DNA from: G963422745 sp965214285
Lineage (GTDB): Bacteria > Actinomycetota > Acidimicrobiia > Acidimicrobiales > Aldehydirespiratoraceae
Length of the DNA: 64,000 nucleotides
Direction of reading: 5' to 3'
Assembly: GCA_965214285.1 (NCBI GenBank)
Contig: OZ243946.1
Location: forward strand, 620,001 to 684,000
Both the position numbers and the translations under genes were made by a program. The notes beneath the pieces are model-generated. The model saw only the letters and a program-made list of their open reading frames with translations, was not told the origin of the DNA and searched no databases. Shown here one piece after another: positions 55,847 through 64,000 of the stretch. Each line of letters begins with the position of its first letter. Position 1 is the first letter of the stretch.

Positions 55847-56860
55847 TCAGGCGGGGAGGTCGGCGTCGATGAGCGCCTCGGCGATCTGGACGGTGTTGAG
55901 GGCCGCGCCCTTGCGCAGGTTGTCGCCGGAGAGGAACAGGCTCAGCCCGTGCTCCACGGTCGGATCAACCCGGATGCGCCCGACGCGGGTGGCGTCGACC
56001 CCGGCGGCGTCCAGCGGCGTGGGCACGTCGTCGAACACAACGCCGGGCGCCTCGGCGAGCAGCTCGCGGGCACGCTCGGGCGTGATCGGCGACGAGAACC
56101 GTGCGTGGATCGCCAGCGAGTGGCCGGTGTAGACCGGCACCCTCACGCAAATGCCCGACACGGCCAGGTCCGGCAGGCCCAGGATCTTGCGGCTCTCGTT
56201 GCGCAGCTTGCGCTCCTCGTCGGTGTCGCCGCTGTCGTCGTCGACCAGCGAGCCGGCGAAGGGCACCACGTTGAAGGCGATCGGCTTCACGAAGACCTCG
56301 CCGTCGGCGACGGCCCCGCCGCCGTAGACCAGATCCGGCCCGTCGGCGCCGACCTTCTGGACCTGCTCGTCGAGCTCGCGCACCCCGGCCAGGCCCGCGC
56401 CCGAGACCGCCTGGTAGGTGGACACCACCATCGCCTCCAGGCCGGCCTCCGCCGCGAGCGGCCCCATCACCGGCATGGCCACCATGGTGGTGCAGTTGGG
56501 GTTGGCGACGATGCCCTTGGGGATCGAGGCCAGGGCGGCGGCGTTGACCTCGGGCACCACCAGGGGCACCTCGGGGTCCATGCGCCACGCTGAGGAGTTG
56601 TCGATCACTACGGCCCCGGCGGCGGCAGCCTTGGGGGCCAGTGCACGGCTGGCGGTGGCGCCCGCGGAGAACAGGCAGATGTCGATGCCGCGGTAGTCCG
56701 CCGTGGCTGCGTCCTCCACCTCGATGCTGTCGAGGGTCTTGCCGGCCGAGCGCGCCGAAGCGAACAGGCGAAGCGAGGCGACCCCGAATCGACGCTCGGC
56801 CAGTACCGAGCGCATCACCCCGCCGACCTGGCCGGTGGCGCCGACGATGCCGATGTGCAT
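55847..56860 (-). CDS. asd: Aspartate-semialdehyde dehydrogenase
   Basis: 337-residue enzyme that makes aspartate semialdehyde from aspartyl phosphate, for lysine, threonine and methionine. The NADP site is MHIGIVGATGQVGGVM. The catalytic Cys is in GIVANPNCTTMVAMPV, followed by ALASIPKG-like and YQAVSGAGLAGVRELDEQ segments; the acyl-binding His is expected in VPVYTGHSLAIHARF. ATG 56860 gives the standard N-terminus; the frame upstream is noise. The gene is bracketed by inverted copies of its start region. Confidence 0.95.
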   Translation of the reverse strand: MHIGIVGATGQVGGVMRSVLAERRFGVASLRLFASARSAGKTLDSIEVEDAATADYRGIDICLFSAGATASRALAPKAAAAGAVVIDNSSAWRMDPEVPLVVPEVNAAALASIPKGIVANPNCTTMVAMPVMGPLAAEAGLEAMVVSTYQAVSGAGLAGVRELDEQVQKVGADGPDLVYGGGAVADGEVFVKPIAFNVVPFAGSLVDDDSGDTDEERKLRNESRKILGLPDLAVSGICVRVPVYTGHSLAIHARFSSPITPERARELLAEAPGVVFDDVPTPLDAAGVDATRVGRIRVDPTVEHGLSLFLSGDNLRKGAALNTVQIAEALIDADLPA

Positions 56861-56900
56861 GCCCTGAGAATACCGGCATCGGCTGCTCTCAGGCGCGGCC
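56837..56900. repeat. Inverted repeat arm at the asd start
   Basis: Partner of 55754-55821. It spans the leader and the first eight codons of asd (MHIGIVGA). Inversion between the arms would leave asd reading from the other copy of the start, in the opposite direction. Whether this has happened is unknown. Confidence 0.85.
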
Positions 56901-56997
56901 TGGCTAGCCCGCTGCCGGCAGGCGTTGCAGGGCCGGGCCGGCCTGGTGCAGCCGGGCGCTGGGGCCGGCCCGCTGCCGGCAGACGTGTCGGGCGCCC

Positions 56998-57849
56998 TCA
57001 GGCGTCGGGCGGGCGGATCGACTCCCAGTATGCGTCGAGGCGCGAATACAGCTCGGCCTCTTCGAGCTCGCCCTCGGAGCGCTTCAGCTCCAGCAGCCAT
57101 CCCATGACCTCGCCGACCTGCGGGCCGGGGCCGATGCCCAGGCGCTCCATCACGGCCGCGCCGTCGATCTGCGGCCGCTCGGCGGCCCGGCGGTCCTGCT
57201 CGGCCAGCTCGCCGATGCGCCACTCCAGATCGTCGATCTCGAGCTGCAGGCTGTTGAACTTGGTCATGTTGCGGGTGGTGCAGTCGGCGCGCACCAGGGC
57301 GTTCAGCTTGCCCAGCAGCGGGCCGGCGTCACGGGCGTAGCGGCGTACCGCCGAGTCGCTCCAGCCGGCGTCGTAGCCCTTGAAGCGCCCCGAGAGGCGC
57401 ACCAGCTCCGACACGTCGTGGGTCATCTGCTTGTCGTAGCCCAGCGCCTTCATGCGCTTGCGGGTGATCTTGGCGCCGACCGCCTCGTGGTTGCGGAAGG
57501 TCACGTCGCCGTGCTCGAAGCTGCGGGTGGCGGGCTTGCCGATGTCGTGGAACAGCGCGGCGAGGCGTACCGTGAGGTCGGGCCGGGTCTTGCCGACAAC
57601 GACGACGGTGTGCCAGAGCACGTCCTTGTGGGTGTGGATCGGGTCCTGCTCCATGCGCAGGGCCGGCAGCTCCGGCACCAGATGGGCGATGCTCCCGGAG
57701 TCGATGACCTCCCAGAGCGCGCGCTCCACGTCGTCGGCCATCATGACGGCATTGAGCACCTCGGCGGGCGACGGCGCCTCAGACGGCGACGCAGGCGGCG
57801 ACTCCGACGGCGGCTCGGACGGTGATTGGGATGCGGCGTGGGTTGACAT
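56998..57849 (-). CDS. HD-domain protein like the C-terminal half of CCA-adding enzyme
   Basis: 283 residues. After a Ser/Pro-rich leader (1-30) comes an HD domain: HTHKDVLWHTVVVVGK, then LAALFHDIGKPATR with the metal HD pair, then FRNHEAVGAKITRKRMKALG. The next segment (LVRADCTTRN) and the PGPQVGEVMGWLLELK tail match the body and HD part of actinobacterial tRNA nucleotidyltransferases. The N-terminal nucleotidyltransferase head domain is missing, and the sequence upstream offers none. It may be a phosphodiesterase or phosphatase-type HD protein by itself. Confidence 0.75.
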   Translation of the reverse strand: MSTHAASQSPSEPPSESPPASPSEAPSPAEVLNAVMMADDVERALWEVIDSGSIAHLVPELPALRMEQDPIHTHKDVLWHTVVVVGKTRPDLTVRLAALFHDIGKPATRSFEHGDVTFRNHEAVGAKITRKRMKALGYDKQMTHDVSELVRLSGRFKGYDAGWSDSAVRRYARDAGPLLGKLNALVRADCTTRNMTKFNSLQLEIDDLEWRIGELAEQDRRAAERPQIDGAAVMERLGIGPGPQVGEVMGWLLELKRSEGELEEAELYSRLDAYWESIRPPDA

Positions 57850-57949
57850 GGTCGCAAAAGCAGATGGACAGCAGGTGGACTAGGCGGACTCGCTCAGGGG
57901 GCGACCGAGAGGACTGGCCCGCCCCGCCCCGACAGCAGAGGCTCAGCTT

Positions 57950-58567
57950 CTACGAGAAGTAGCGGGCCGCCAGACCGTCGAGGACGGCCTCGAGGCCTTC
58001 GTCGAAGCGCTCGCTGACCGGGATCGTGCGCAGCGTAGCCCGGAAACGCCTCACTGCCTCATGGCCTTCGAGCCGGTCCGGCGAGAGCGTCCTCTGCGAG
58101 CGCTGATGCTCCTGGAAGAGCCTGCCGGTCACGTAGGCGGACACTGCGCTGAACGCCAGGGCGGCCACCCGCAGGTCGTCGGTGACCTCGTCGAACAGCG
58201 ACACCACGTCGTCCATGAACTCGAGCTCGCAGGGGGTGTCGACACGCTGCTGGATCAGCAGCACCAGGGCCTGCGGGTGCGCCTCGGCCACGTGCACATA
58301 GGCGGCGGCCATCTGGCGCGCCTTGTCGCGCCAGTCGCCCTCGGGCTCGCAGTAGATGTCGAGGATGGTGCAGTACAGCAGGTCGGTGACGGCGGCGAGC
58401 AGGTCGTCCTTGTTGTCGACGTGGCGGTACAGCGACATCGCCTCCACGCCGAGATGCGCACCGAGCTTGCGCATGCTCAGGGCATCGAGGCCGGACTCGT
58501 CGATCAGCTCGAGCGCGGCCTCGGCCAGGCGCTCGCGGCTCAGCGGCACGCGTCCCCCGACTGACAT
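57950..58567 (-). CDS. TetR-family transcriptional regulator
   Basis: 205-residue repressor. The helix-turn-helix is typical: LSRERLAEAALELIDESGLD, then ALSMRKLGAHLGVEAMSLYR and HVDNKDDLLAAV. The C-terminal ligand domain resembles the TetR_C_1 group (tetracycline-repressor-like), with FSAVSAYVTGRLFQEHQRSQ. The open frame extends to 58747, but ATG 58567 is used because the residues before it are Arg/Ser noise. Its target is unknown. Divergent or adjacent targets are unclear because the next 321 nt have no gene. Confidence 0.87.
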   Translation of the reverse strand: MSVGGRVPLSRERLAEAALELIDESGLDALSMRKLGAHLGVEAMSLYRHVDNKDDLLAAVTDLLYCTILDIYCEPEGDWRDKARQMAAAYVHVAEAHPQALVLLIQQRVDTPCELEFMDDVVSLFDEVTDDLRVAALAFSAVSAYVTGRLFQEHQRSQRTLSPDRLEGHEAVRRFRATLRTIPVSERFDEGLEAVLDGLAARYFS

Positions 58568-58888
58568 CGCCGCCAGCCTACTCCGCCTGAGCCGAGCAGG
58601 TCGGTCTCTGCTGACCCTGGATCTGGCCACCGTCGCCGACCTCGACGCCGACCGCAACACAGCCCTCGATCGGCCAGACGACCCGCATGACCTGTCGGTG
58701 CCCCGACGAGGCGCCGGCGGGCGTCGGGTTCGGCAGGACGCTGCCATCTCGGGGCACCTGCCGCGGTCCTCGCTCCGGGTTCTGCGGGCCTCGCAGCCCG
58801 ACTGGCCTCCGAGGCGCGTCCTCGGTGCAGGCGGTGGCCGTGTCCTGTGGGCGTCTGCGGCGTGGCAATGGTGTCGTCGGATGACAGG
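58568..58888. other. 321-nt region without a supported gene
   Basis: No reading frame here has coding character. The only structure I see is an inverted repeat, GGTGCCCCGA at 58697-58706 and TCGGGGCACC at 58749-58758, with a 42-nt loop. That is too long for a normal terminator. It could be an operator region for the TetR gene or a relic. Confidence 0.5.
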
Positions 58889-59311
58889 TCAGCGGTGGAC
58901 CGTGAATGCCTTGTCCCGATGAGGCCCGTAGCGGTACACCGAGAAGTCGTCGTCGAATGAGATGGCCTCGGCGATCGCGAAGCGCTCCATCAGCACCCAG
59001 CTCGTGCGATCGACCAGCGAGAAATCTTGGTCGGAGAAGGTCTCACGAATGTCCAGGGCGGCCCAGATGTCCCGAGGTTCGACTGAGATGATGTCGGCAA
59101 GATTGCGACCCAGGATCCTGGCGATCAATTCATCGGCAGCGTTCAACCCGCGGCGCAGCCTCAGCAGCGTCCAAGACTCCAGGAGCGTCATGTCGCTGGT
59201 GACCAGCCTTGCCTGATGCTCCGTCAGCAGGGAAGCAGCGCGAGCATGCCAGGGATCGGACCGTATGGTCAGCGCATACCAGCCTGTTGTGTCGACGTAG
59301 ACTGGATTCAC
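58889..59311 (-). CDS. PIN-domain toxin (VapC family)
   Basis: 140-residue PIN nuclease. Acidic residues of the active site are seen as YVDTTGWYAL (Asp7), LLESWTLL and AISFDDDFSVYRYG near the end. It starts at GTG 59311, which overlaps the stop of the upstream antitoxin gene (GTGA). The open frame extends upstream into the antitoxin region but without fold support. It likely cleaves a structured RNA such as tRNA or 23S rRNA; the target is unknown. Confidence 0.85.
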   Translation of the reverse strand: MNPVYVDTTGWYALTIRSDPWHARAASLLTEHQARLVTSDMTLLESWTLLRLRRGLNAADELIARILGRNLADIISVEPRDIWAALDIRETFSDQDFSLVDRTSWVLMERFAIAEAISFDDDFSVYRYGPHRDKAFTVHR

Positions 59312-59589
59312 CAACGATCCTTCAGGGGCGAGGCATCCACGAAGGCTTCCGAGATGAGCTTGTGCTTGTCGCGCCCGATGTCGATGTCGACGTGGTCGGG
59401 GTCGTCGCCGAACAGCCCGATCAGGCACGATATGTCGCCCCGCGTTGCCGAACTCTCGGCGGCGGCATCGTCGATCAGTTCGCGCAGGAAAGCAGACAAG
59501 CTAATGCCGCGCTCGCGGGCAAGGCGTTTGGCTGTCGTCTGCCGTTCAGGGCCCAGCAGGACATTCGTCGGTTTGGTCGCAGCGGTCAC
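59308..59589 (-). CDS. Antitoxin, ribbon-helix-helix type (VapB-like)
   Basis: 93-residue protein. The N-terminal half fits a ribbon-helix-helix: TNVLLGPERQTTAKRLARER, then GISLSAFLRELIDDAAA. The C-terminal tail (ISEAFVDASPLKDRW) would wrap the toxin. ATG 59589 begins the frame, and its TGA overlaps the GTG of the VapC gene. It probably represses its own promoter. Confidence 0.8.
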   Translation of the reverse strand: MTAATKPTNVLLGPERQTTAKRLARERGISLSAFLRELIDDAAAESSATRGDISCLIGLFGDDPDHVDIDIGRDKHKLISEAFVDASPLKDRW

Positions 59590-59749
59590 GCCCGCAGGGT
59601 AGCGGGTATACGCAGTATGCGCAACTTCCGACCCGTTGGGCGTTGCGATCCGTGGGGGCCTGCGGCGGACCCGCCCCGTGGACGGAAGGCAACTGCGGTC
59701 AGCGACATGCGCTCGCCGTGCTGGGGCGGTCGCTGCGGTCGCTCTGGGC

Positions 59750-61051
59750 TCAGGGACCCTCAGGCGCCCACTCGAAGACGCTGAAGCCGCCGAGGCCGGC
59801 GGGGTCGAGCAGCGCGGCGGCCTCGCTCAGCGTGCTGCGGGCCCGCATGCCGGCCAGGTCGCCCACCTGCGCACGCTGCTCCCAGACCCGGCGGGCCTCG
59901 GCTGCCAGCTCGTCGATGCCGTGGGCGCGCAGCCAATCGGCCTGGCTGGAGATCACGGGCTCGGGCAGCGCCGCTGCGATCTGCTCGACGGCCAGGTCGC
60001 AGGTGATGTCGCGGCTGCCCGGCGAGCTGAGCCAGTCGTCGTGGCGGTCGTGGGCGGAGTAGCTGCGCAGCCAGTGCGGGCTGCGCTCGCACAGCTCGGC
60101 GGTGCCGGCTGCATAGTCGAAGACCACGATGAGTGCCCGGGGCCATCTGCGGCGCAGCTCGCGCAGCAGCTCCACGGCGGCGTCGTGGACAGGCAGGCGC
60201 ACGCCAGGAGCGGCCGAGTCCACAGCCTGCTGCGCCTCGGCGGATCCGACTGTCGGAGGCTCGACCACCTGGCCCAGCCGTTCGGCGAAGCGGCCGCCGG
60301 CGTCGACGTCCACGAGCAGCTCGCGCCAGCCGGCCTCTGCCCGTTCGACGACCCTGAAGGCGACGTTGTCCAACAGCTCGTTGGCCAGCACCACCTGCGG
60401 CGATGCCTGCACCTCGTCCAGCGTGGCGACCGAGCGGATGCGGGGATCGTCGTCGGGGTGCTCGGCCCGCAGCCGCGCCGAGGTCTCCACCGCCCACCAG
60501 CAAAGCCCGCCGGCCGCGTCGGCCCCGGCGGCGCTGTCTGCGCCAGGCTCTGTGGCCCCGGCCCCGGCGGCGGCGTTGTCCGAGGCGGCGACCGCCGAAC
60601 GGGCCAGGCTGGCGGTCCCGGCGCCGAGCTCCACGACATCGAAGCGGCCCTCGAAAGGACTCTCAGCGAGACGGCTCGGCGCTGCCGTCGACGCCCCGGG
60701 TCCGTCGACAGCCGAGCGGATCCCCAGGGGGTTGCCGGAACGGCCTGCAGACGCGGCGGTTCCGTCGTCGCCGGTGGCGTCGGCACGACGACCGGCAGCG
60801 TTGGCGGGCGCAACGGCTTGCCAGTGTTTGAGCGCGCGCGCCAACACCACGCCGAACAGCGGCCCCAGCTCAGGCGCCGTGATGAAGTCGCCGCGGCGAC
60901 CGGGCCGGCCGGCGACGCTGTAGAAGCCGCCGTCGGCGTCATACAGCGCGGCGTCTGTGAACTCCGAGACGGCCATCGGGCCTTGCGAGCGGATGCGGGC
61001 TGCGAGCCGCTCGGCGAGAGGGGCTGTGGAGGCCGTCCGCTCAGCCGGCAC
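59750..61051 (-). CDS. MidA-family SAM-dependent methyltransferase (DUF185)
   Basis: 433-residue protein. The family in mitochondria (NDUFAF7/MidA) methylates an Arg of a complex I subunit. The start RSQGPMAVSEFTDAALYDAD and GDFITAPELGPLFG are typical, as is the SAM-binding FDVVELGAGTASLAR. The sequence has two Ala/Gly-rich insertions (about 85-135 and 155-190) not seen in usual members. Its position right next to nuoN, with an 11-nt overlap, fits a complex I assembly role. The frame ends at 59750 with no gene between it and the VapBC pair. Confidence 0.85.
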   Translation of the reverse strand: MPAERTASTAPLAERLAARIRSQGPMAVSEFTDAALYDADGGFYSVAGRPGRRGDFITAPELGPLFGVVLARALKHWQAVAPANAAGRRADATGDDGTAASAGRSGNPLGIRSAVDGPGASTAAPSRLAESPFEGRFDVVELGAGTASLARSAVAASDNAAAGAGATEPGADSAAGADAAGGLCWWAVETSARLRAEHPDDDPRIRSVATLDEVQASPQVVLANELLDNVAFRVVERAEAGWRELLVDVDAGGRFAERLGQVVEPPTVGSAEAQQAVDSAAPGVRLPVHDAAVELLRELRRRWPRALIVVFDYAAGTAELCERSPHWLRSYSAHDRHDDWLSSPGSRDITCDLAVEQIAAALPEPVISSQADWLRAHGIDELAAEARRVWEQRAQVGDLAGMRARSTLSEAAALLDPAGLGGFSVFEWAPEGP

Positions 61052-62546
61052 CGGCCAGCAGGCTGACTTCGGCCACGTCGCCCACCAGCCCGGGATAGAC
61101 GCCGAAGGCGACGGTGGCGACCGCGGTGAGCACGAGGGCGGCCGTGACCGCAGGCGGCACCCGGACCGGGGTCACATCGCCGTCGGGCGGCTCGTCGGCC
61201 CACATCCGCATGCCCACGCGGGCGTAGTAGTACAGGGCGATCACCGAGTTGACGGCCACGAACACCCCCAGCACCACCCCCGAGGCGGTGTTAGGCTCGA
61301 TCACCGCGCCCATGATGCGGAACTTGGCCCACCAGCCGCCCAGCGGCGGGATGCCCGCCAGGGCGAACAGGAACACGGTCATGGCCACGGTCAGGCCCGG
61401 GGCGTAGCGGATCAGCCCCGCATACGAGTCGATCTCCGCCGAGCGGGTCTTGCGGGCCACGGCGATCACCACCGCGAAGGCCCCCAGGTTCATGGCCGCA
61501 TATATCACCAGGTAGCTGGTGACTGCGGCCAGCGCCGAGTCGGGCACGCTGCTGGCCACCGCCAGCGGCGCCAGCATGTAGCCGGCCTGGGCGACGCCGG
61601 AGTAGGCGAGCATCCGCACCAGGTTGGTCTGGCGCAGGGCGATCAGGTTGCCGACCGTCATCGACAGCGCGGCCAGCACCCAGATGAACGGCTCGTACAC
61701 GTCGCCGCGGCCCAAGAAGCCCACGAAAACCAGGTTCATCAGGGCCACGAAGCCGGCCGCCTTGGAGGCCACCGAGATGAACGCCGTCACCGGGGTGGGC
61801 GCGCCCTCGTAGGTGTCGGGCGCCCAGGTGTGGAACGGCACGGCCGACACCTTGAAGGCGAAGCCGACGATGGTCAGCACCACGCCGACCACCACGATCG
61901 CCGACGGGGTGCCGGCGGCGCTCACCGCTGCGTCGATGCCGGCCAGCAGGGTGGTGCCCGATGCGCCGTAGAGCAGCGACATCCCATAGAGCATCACCGC
62001 CGAGGCGAAGACGCCCATCAGGTAGTACTTCAGCCCGGCCTCGTTGCTGCGCAGGTCGCGCTTGCGCCAGGTGGCCAGCAGGTACGCCGGGATCGAGAGC
62101 AGCTCCAGGGCCACGAACACGGTGATCAGGTCCCGAGCCGAGGCCATCAGCATCATGCCCAGCACCGACGACAGCAGCAGCCCGTAGTACTCGTTCTCCC
62201 AGTAGTCGCCCTCGGCGACGTAGTTGCTCGACAGCAGCACCACCACGTAGCCGGCCATCACGAACACGGCTTTCATCAACAGCGCGTAGTCGTCGACCAC
62301 GAAGGCCGCGTTGAACATCGAGCGGTCGGCGCCGTCGACGGCCAGGGTGATGATCGGCACCATGGTGGCCAACAGCCCGATCGAGGCCAGCGCTGCGGTG
62401 GTGCGCCTGCCGCCTTCGAGCCAGACGATGTCGACCAGGGTGACCAGCGCCCCGAAGCCGAGCAGCGTCAGCTCGGGCGCGGCGGCGTGCCAGTCGATCG
62501 GCGGGCGGACGAAATCGCCGGTCGCGGCGAGCAGCGCTGCGCTCAC
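61041..62546 (-). CDS. nuoN: NADH-quinone oxidoreductase subunit N
   Basis: 501-residue membrane subunit of complex I, an antiporter-like proton channel with about 14 helices. Typical segments are RDLITVFVALELLSIPAYLL, with the conserved Glu, AGLKYYLMGVFASAVMLYG, and FHTWAPDTYEGAPTPVTAF, with the channel Lys and His nearby. The stop overlaps the start of the MidA gene, and the start lies 2 nt after the nuoM stop, so nuoM-nuoN-midA form one operon. Confidence 0.95.
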   Translation of the reverse strand: MSAALLAATGDFVRPPIDWHAAAPELTLLGFGALVTLVDIVWLEGGRRTTAALASIGLLATMVPIITLAVDGADRSMFNAAFVVDDYALLMKAVFVMAGYVVVLLSSNYVAEGDYWENEYYGLLLSSVLGMMLMASARDLITVFVALELLSIPAYLLATWRKRDLRSNEAGLKYYLMGVFASAVMLYGMSLLYGASGTTLLAGIDAAVSAAGTPSAIVVVGVVLTIVGFAFKVSAVPFHTWAPDTYEGAPTPVTAFISVASKAAGFVALMNLVFVGFLGRGDVYEPFIWVLAALSMTVGNLIALRQTNLVRMLAYSGVAQAGYMLAPLAVASSVPDSALAAVTSYLVIYAAMNLGAFAVVIAVARKTRSAEIDSYAGLIRYAPGLTVAMTVFLFALAGIPPLGGWWAKFRIMGAVIEPNTASGVVLGVFVAVNSVIALYYYARVGMRMWADEPPDGDVTPVRVPPAVTAALVLTAVATVAFGVYPGLVGDVAEVSLLAGAG

Positions 62547-62548
62547 GC

Positions 62549-64000
62549 TCAGCCCCCGGACGCGGCCTCAGCCGCAGCGGCGACGCCCTCGCAGCCGGCG
62601 TCGAGCTGCAGGCAGTTGTCGATCGAGGCGACCACAGCGGGGTCGGTCACGTCGAAGATCAGGCCCGGCGCCACGCCGAACACCACGATCAGCACCAGGA
62701 TCGGCGCCCAGGAGATCCACTCGACGGTGTTGACGTCGGTGATGTGGGGGTCGTCGGCGAACTCTTCGGACGGCTCGCCCATGGCGGTGCGCTGCAGCAT
62801 CCACAGCAGGTAGCCGGCGGCCAGGACGGTGCCCAGCGCGGCCACCACCATGTAGACCCGGAAGACGCCCACCGACACGCCGTTGGCCGGCTGGTACGCC
62901 GACAGGATGGCCGGGAACTCGCCCCAGAAGCCGGCCAGCCCCGGCAGGCCCAGCGACGCCATGGCGCAGAAGCCCAGTATCCAGCCCAGGCGCGGGGCCT
63001 GCACCAGCATCCCGCCGAGGCGCTTGATCTCCAGGGTGTGGTAGCGCTCCTTGACCGAGCCGGCGATGAAGAACAGCATCCCGGTGATGAGGCCGTGGGC
63101 GACCATCCCGAAGATGGCGGCGTTGATGCCGAAGTCGGTGAGCGTGGCGATGCCCAGCATCACGAAGCCCATGTGGGCCACCGACGAGAAGGCGATGAGG
63201 CGCTTCATGTCGGTCTGGGCAAGGCATCCCAGCGCCCCGTAGATGATGCCGATCACGGCCAGCAGGCCGATCCACGGCGCCCAGGCCTCGGCCGCCTCGG
63301 GCAGCATGGGCACGGCGATGCGCACGAAGCCGTAGGTGCCGAGCTTCAACAGCACCGCGGCCAGGATCACCGAGCCCTGGGTGGGGGCCTGGGTGTGAGC
63401 GTCGGGCAGCCAGGTGTGGAACGGGAACAGCGGCACCTTCACGCCGAAGCCGACGAACATGCCGGCGAAGATCAGCAGCTGCGAGCCCCGTGCAATGCCC
63501 GCCCCGGCCACATCGGAGAGCTCGCGCATGTCGAAGCTGCGCAGCGCCTCGCCGGTGACCGGGTCCTTCGACAAGAAGAACAGCGCCAGGAAGCCCAGCA
63601 GCATCAGCGCCGAGCCGAACAGCGTGTAGAGGAAGAACTTCAGCGATGCGTAGCGGCGGTCCTCGGCGCCCCAGACGGCGATCATGAAGAACATCGGCAG
63701 CAGCACGACCTCGAAGAACACGAAGAACAGGATCAGGTCCTGGGCCAGGAAGGTGCCGACCATGCCGGTCTCGAGGATCAGCATCAGGATCAGGAACGAC
63801 TTGGCGTTGCCGGGCTCGGGGATGTGGTTCCAGGAGTAGACGAACACCAGCGGCATCACGAACAGCGTGAGCATCATCAGCGGCAGCGACATGCCGTCGA
63901 GGGCCACGATGTAGTCGCTGTTGATGACGCTGATCCAGGTGGCCTCCTGCGTGAACTGCAGGGTCTGGGCCATGCCGTAGTCGAACTCGACGAGCAGGCC
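62549..64000 (-). CDS. nuoM: NADH-quinone oxidoreductase subunit M, 5' end outside the window
   Basis: The visible part is 483 codons. The frame remains open to the right edge of the window (GLLVEFDYG before the first ATG at 63973), so the true start lies beyond 64000. Complex I antiporter motifs are present: FFEVVLLPMFFMIAVWGAED, KFFLYTLFGSALMLLGF, FPFHTWLPDAHTQAPTQGSV and GCLAQTDMKRLIAFSSVAHM. It ends in a short Ala/Gly-rich tail and is followed by nuoN. Confidence 0.94.
   Translation of the reverse strand, partial: GLLVEFDYGMAQTLQFTQEATWISVINSDYIVALDGMSLPLMMLTLFVMPLVFVYSWNHIPEPGNAKSFLILMLILETGMVGTFLAQDLILFFVFFEVVLLPMFFMIAVWGAEDRRYASLKFFLYTLFGSALMLLGFLALFFLSKDPVTGEALRSFDMRELSDVAGAGIARGSQLLIFAGMFVGFGVKVPLFPFHTWLPDAHTQAPTQGSVILAAVLLKLGTYGFVRIAVPMLPEAAEAWAPWIGLLAVIGIIYGALGCLAQTDMKRLIAFSSVAHMGFVMLGIATLTDFGINAAIFGMVAHGLITGMLFFIAGSVKERYHTLEIKRLGGMLVQAPRLGWILGFCAMASLGLPGLAGFWGEFPAILSAYQPANGVSVGVFRVYMVVAALGTVLAAGYLLWMLQRTAMGEPSEEFADDPHITDVNTVEWISWAPILVLIVVFGVAPGLIFDVTDPAVVASIDNCLQLDAGCEGVAAAAEAASGG

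Noticed and set aside
58697..58758. Rho-independent terminator
   Set aside because: The inverted arms are 42 nt apart and no T run follows.

Overview
This is a high-GC, gene-dense chromosomal window with frequent 1-11 nt overlaps between genes. The gene content points to an actinobacterium, probably of the Acidimicrobiia or a related lineage. Pointers are a DUF3566 membrane protein beside tRNA-Ile, a ClpS-DUF2017 pair, a ferredoxin-P450 pair, lipid-oxidation genes and MidA next to complex I genes. The organism call is inference. No rRNA gene, CRISPR array or insertion sequence was recognised.

Layout. 1-2.0 kb: heme A synthase, ClpS and a DUF2017 protein. 2.1-4.1 kb: an AraC regulator divergent from a phytanoyl-CoA dioxygenase-like enzyme. 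4.2-8.9 kb: a complete BMP-type (nucleoside-like) ABC importer. 9-11.8 kb: amidohydrolase, acetoacetate-decarboxylase-like protein and cupin. 11.8-13.1 kb: a VapBC45-like toxin-antitoxin pair and a fragment of another antitoxin-like gene. 13.1-18.1 kb: SnoaL-like protein, a glutathione peroxidase with an in-frame UGA and an adjacent bacterial-type SECIS hairpin, D-aminoacylase and acetoacetyl-CoA synthetase. 18.2-20.9 kb: acyltransferase, DUF1295 and HisN-like phosphatase. 20.9-25.7 kb: NAD-binding protein, tRNA-Ile, DUF3566, a RloB plus AAA ATPase (AbiL-like) defence pair and tRNA-Ala. 25.8-30.6 kb: acyl-CoA dehydrogenase, HepT-MNT toxin-antitoxin, and a dehydrogenase-like protein, ferredoxin and P450 cluster. 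30.7-35.0 kb: RF3, polyprenyl synthase, XseB and XseA.

35.0-51.8 kb is the most unusual part. It is about 16.5 kb of tandem giant exported proteins built from PASTA repeats around a core of cadherin-like and fibronectin-III-like domains. There are four reading frames; the second and third look like one gene split by a frameshift. The first two genes each have a poly-G run (20 and 14 G) between promoter-like -35 and -10 hexamers and share a short sequence just after the signal peptide. Long internal DNA repeats and short-period stalk repeats suggest rapid length change. I infer phase-variable, repeat-diversifying surface proteins.

51.8-64 kb: a short-chain dehydrogenase, a restriction-modification gene split by an amber codon, aspartate-semialdehyde dehydrogenase flanked by about 65-bp inverted repeats that carry its own start region, an HD-domain protein like the C-terminal half of CCA-adding enzyme, a TetR regulator, a VapBC pair, MidA, NuoN and the 3' part of nuoM, which runs off the right edge.

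Short tandem duplications recur across the window, for example at the acetoacetyl-CoA synthetase start, in linkers of several enzymes, and in the intergenic repeats near 2.1 kb and 39.2 kb.
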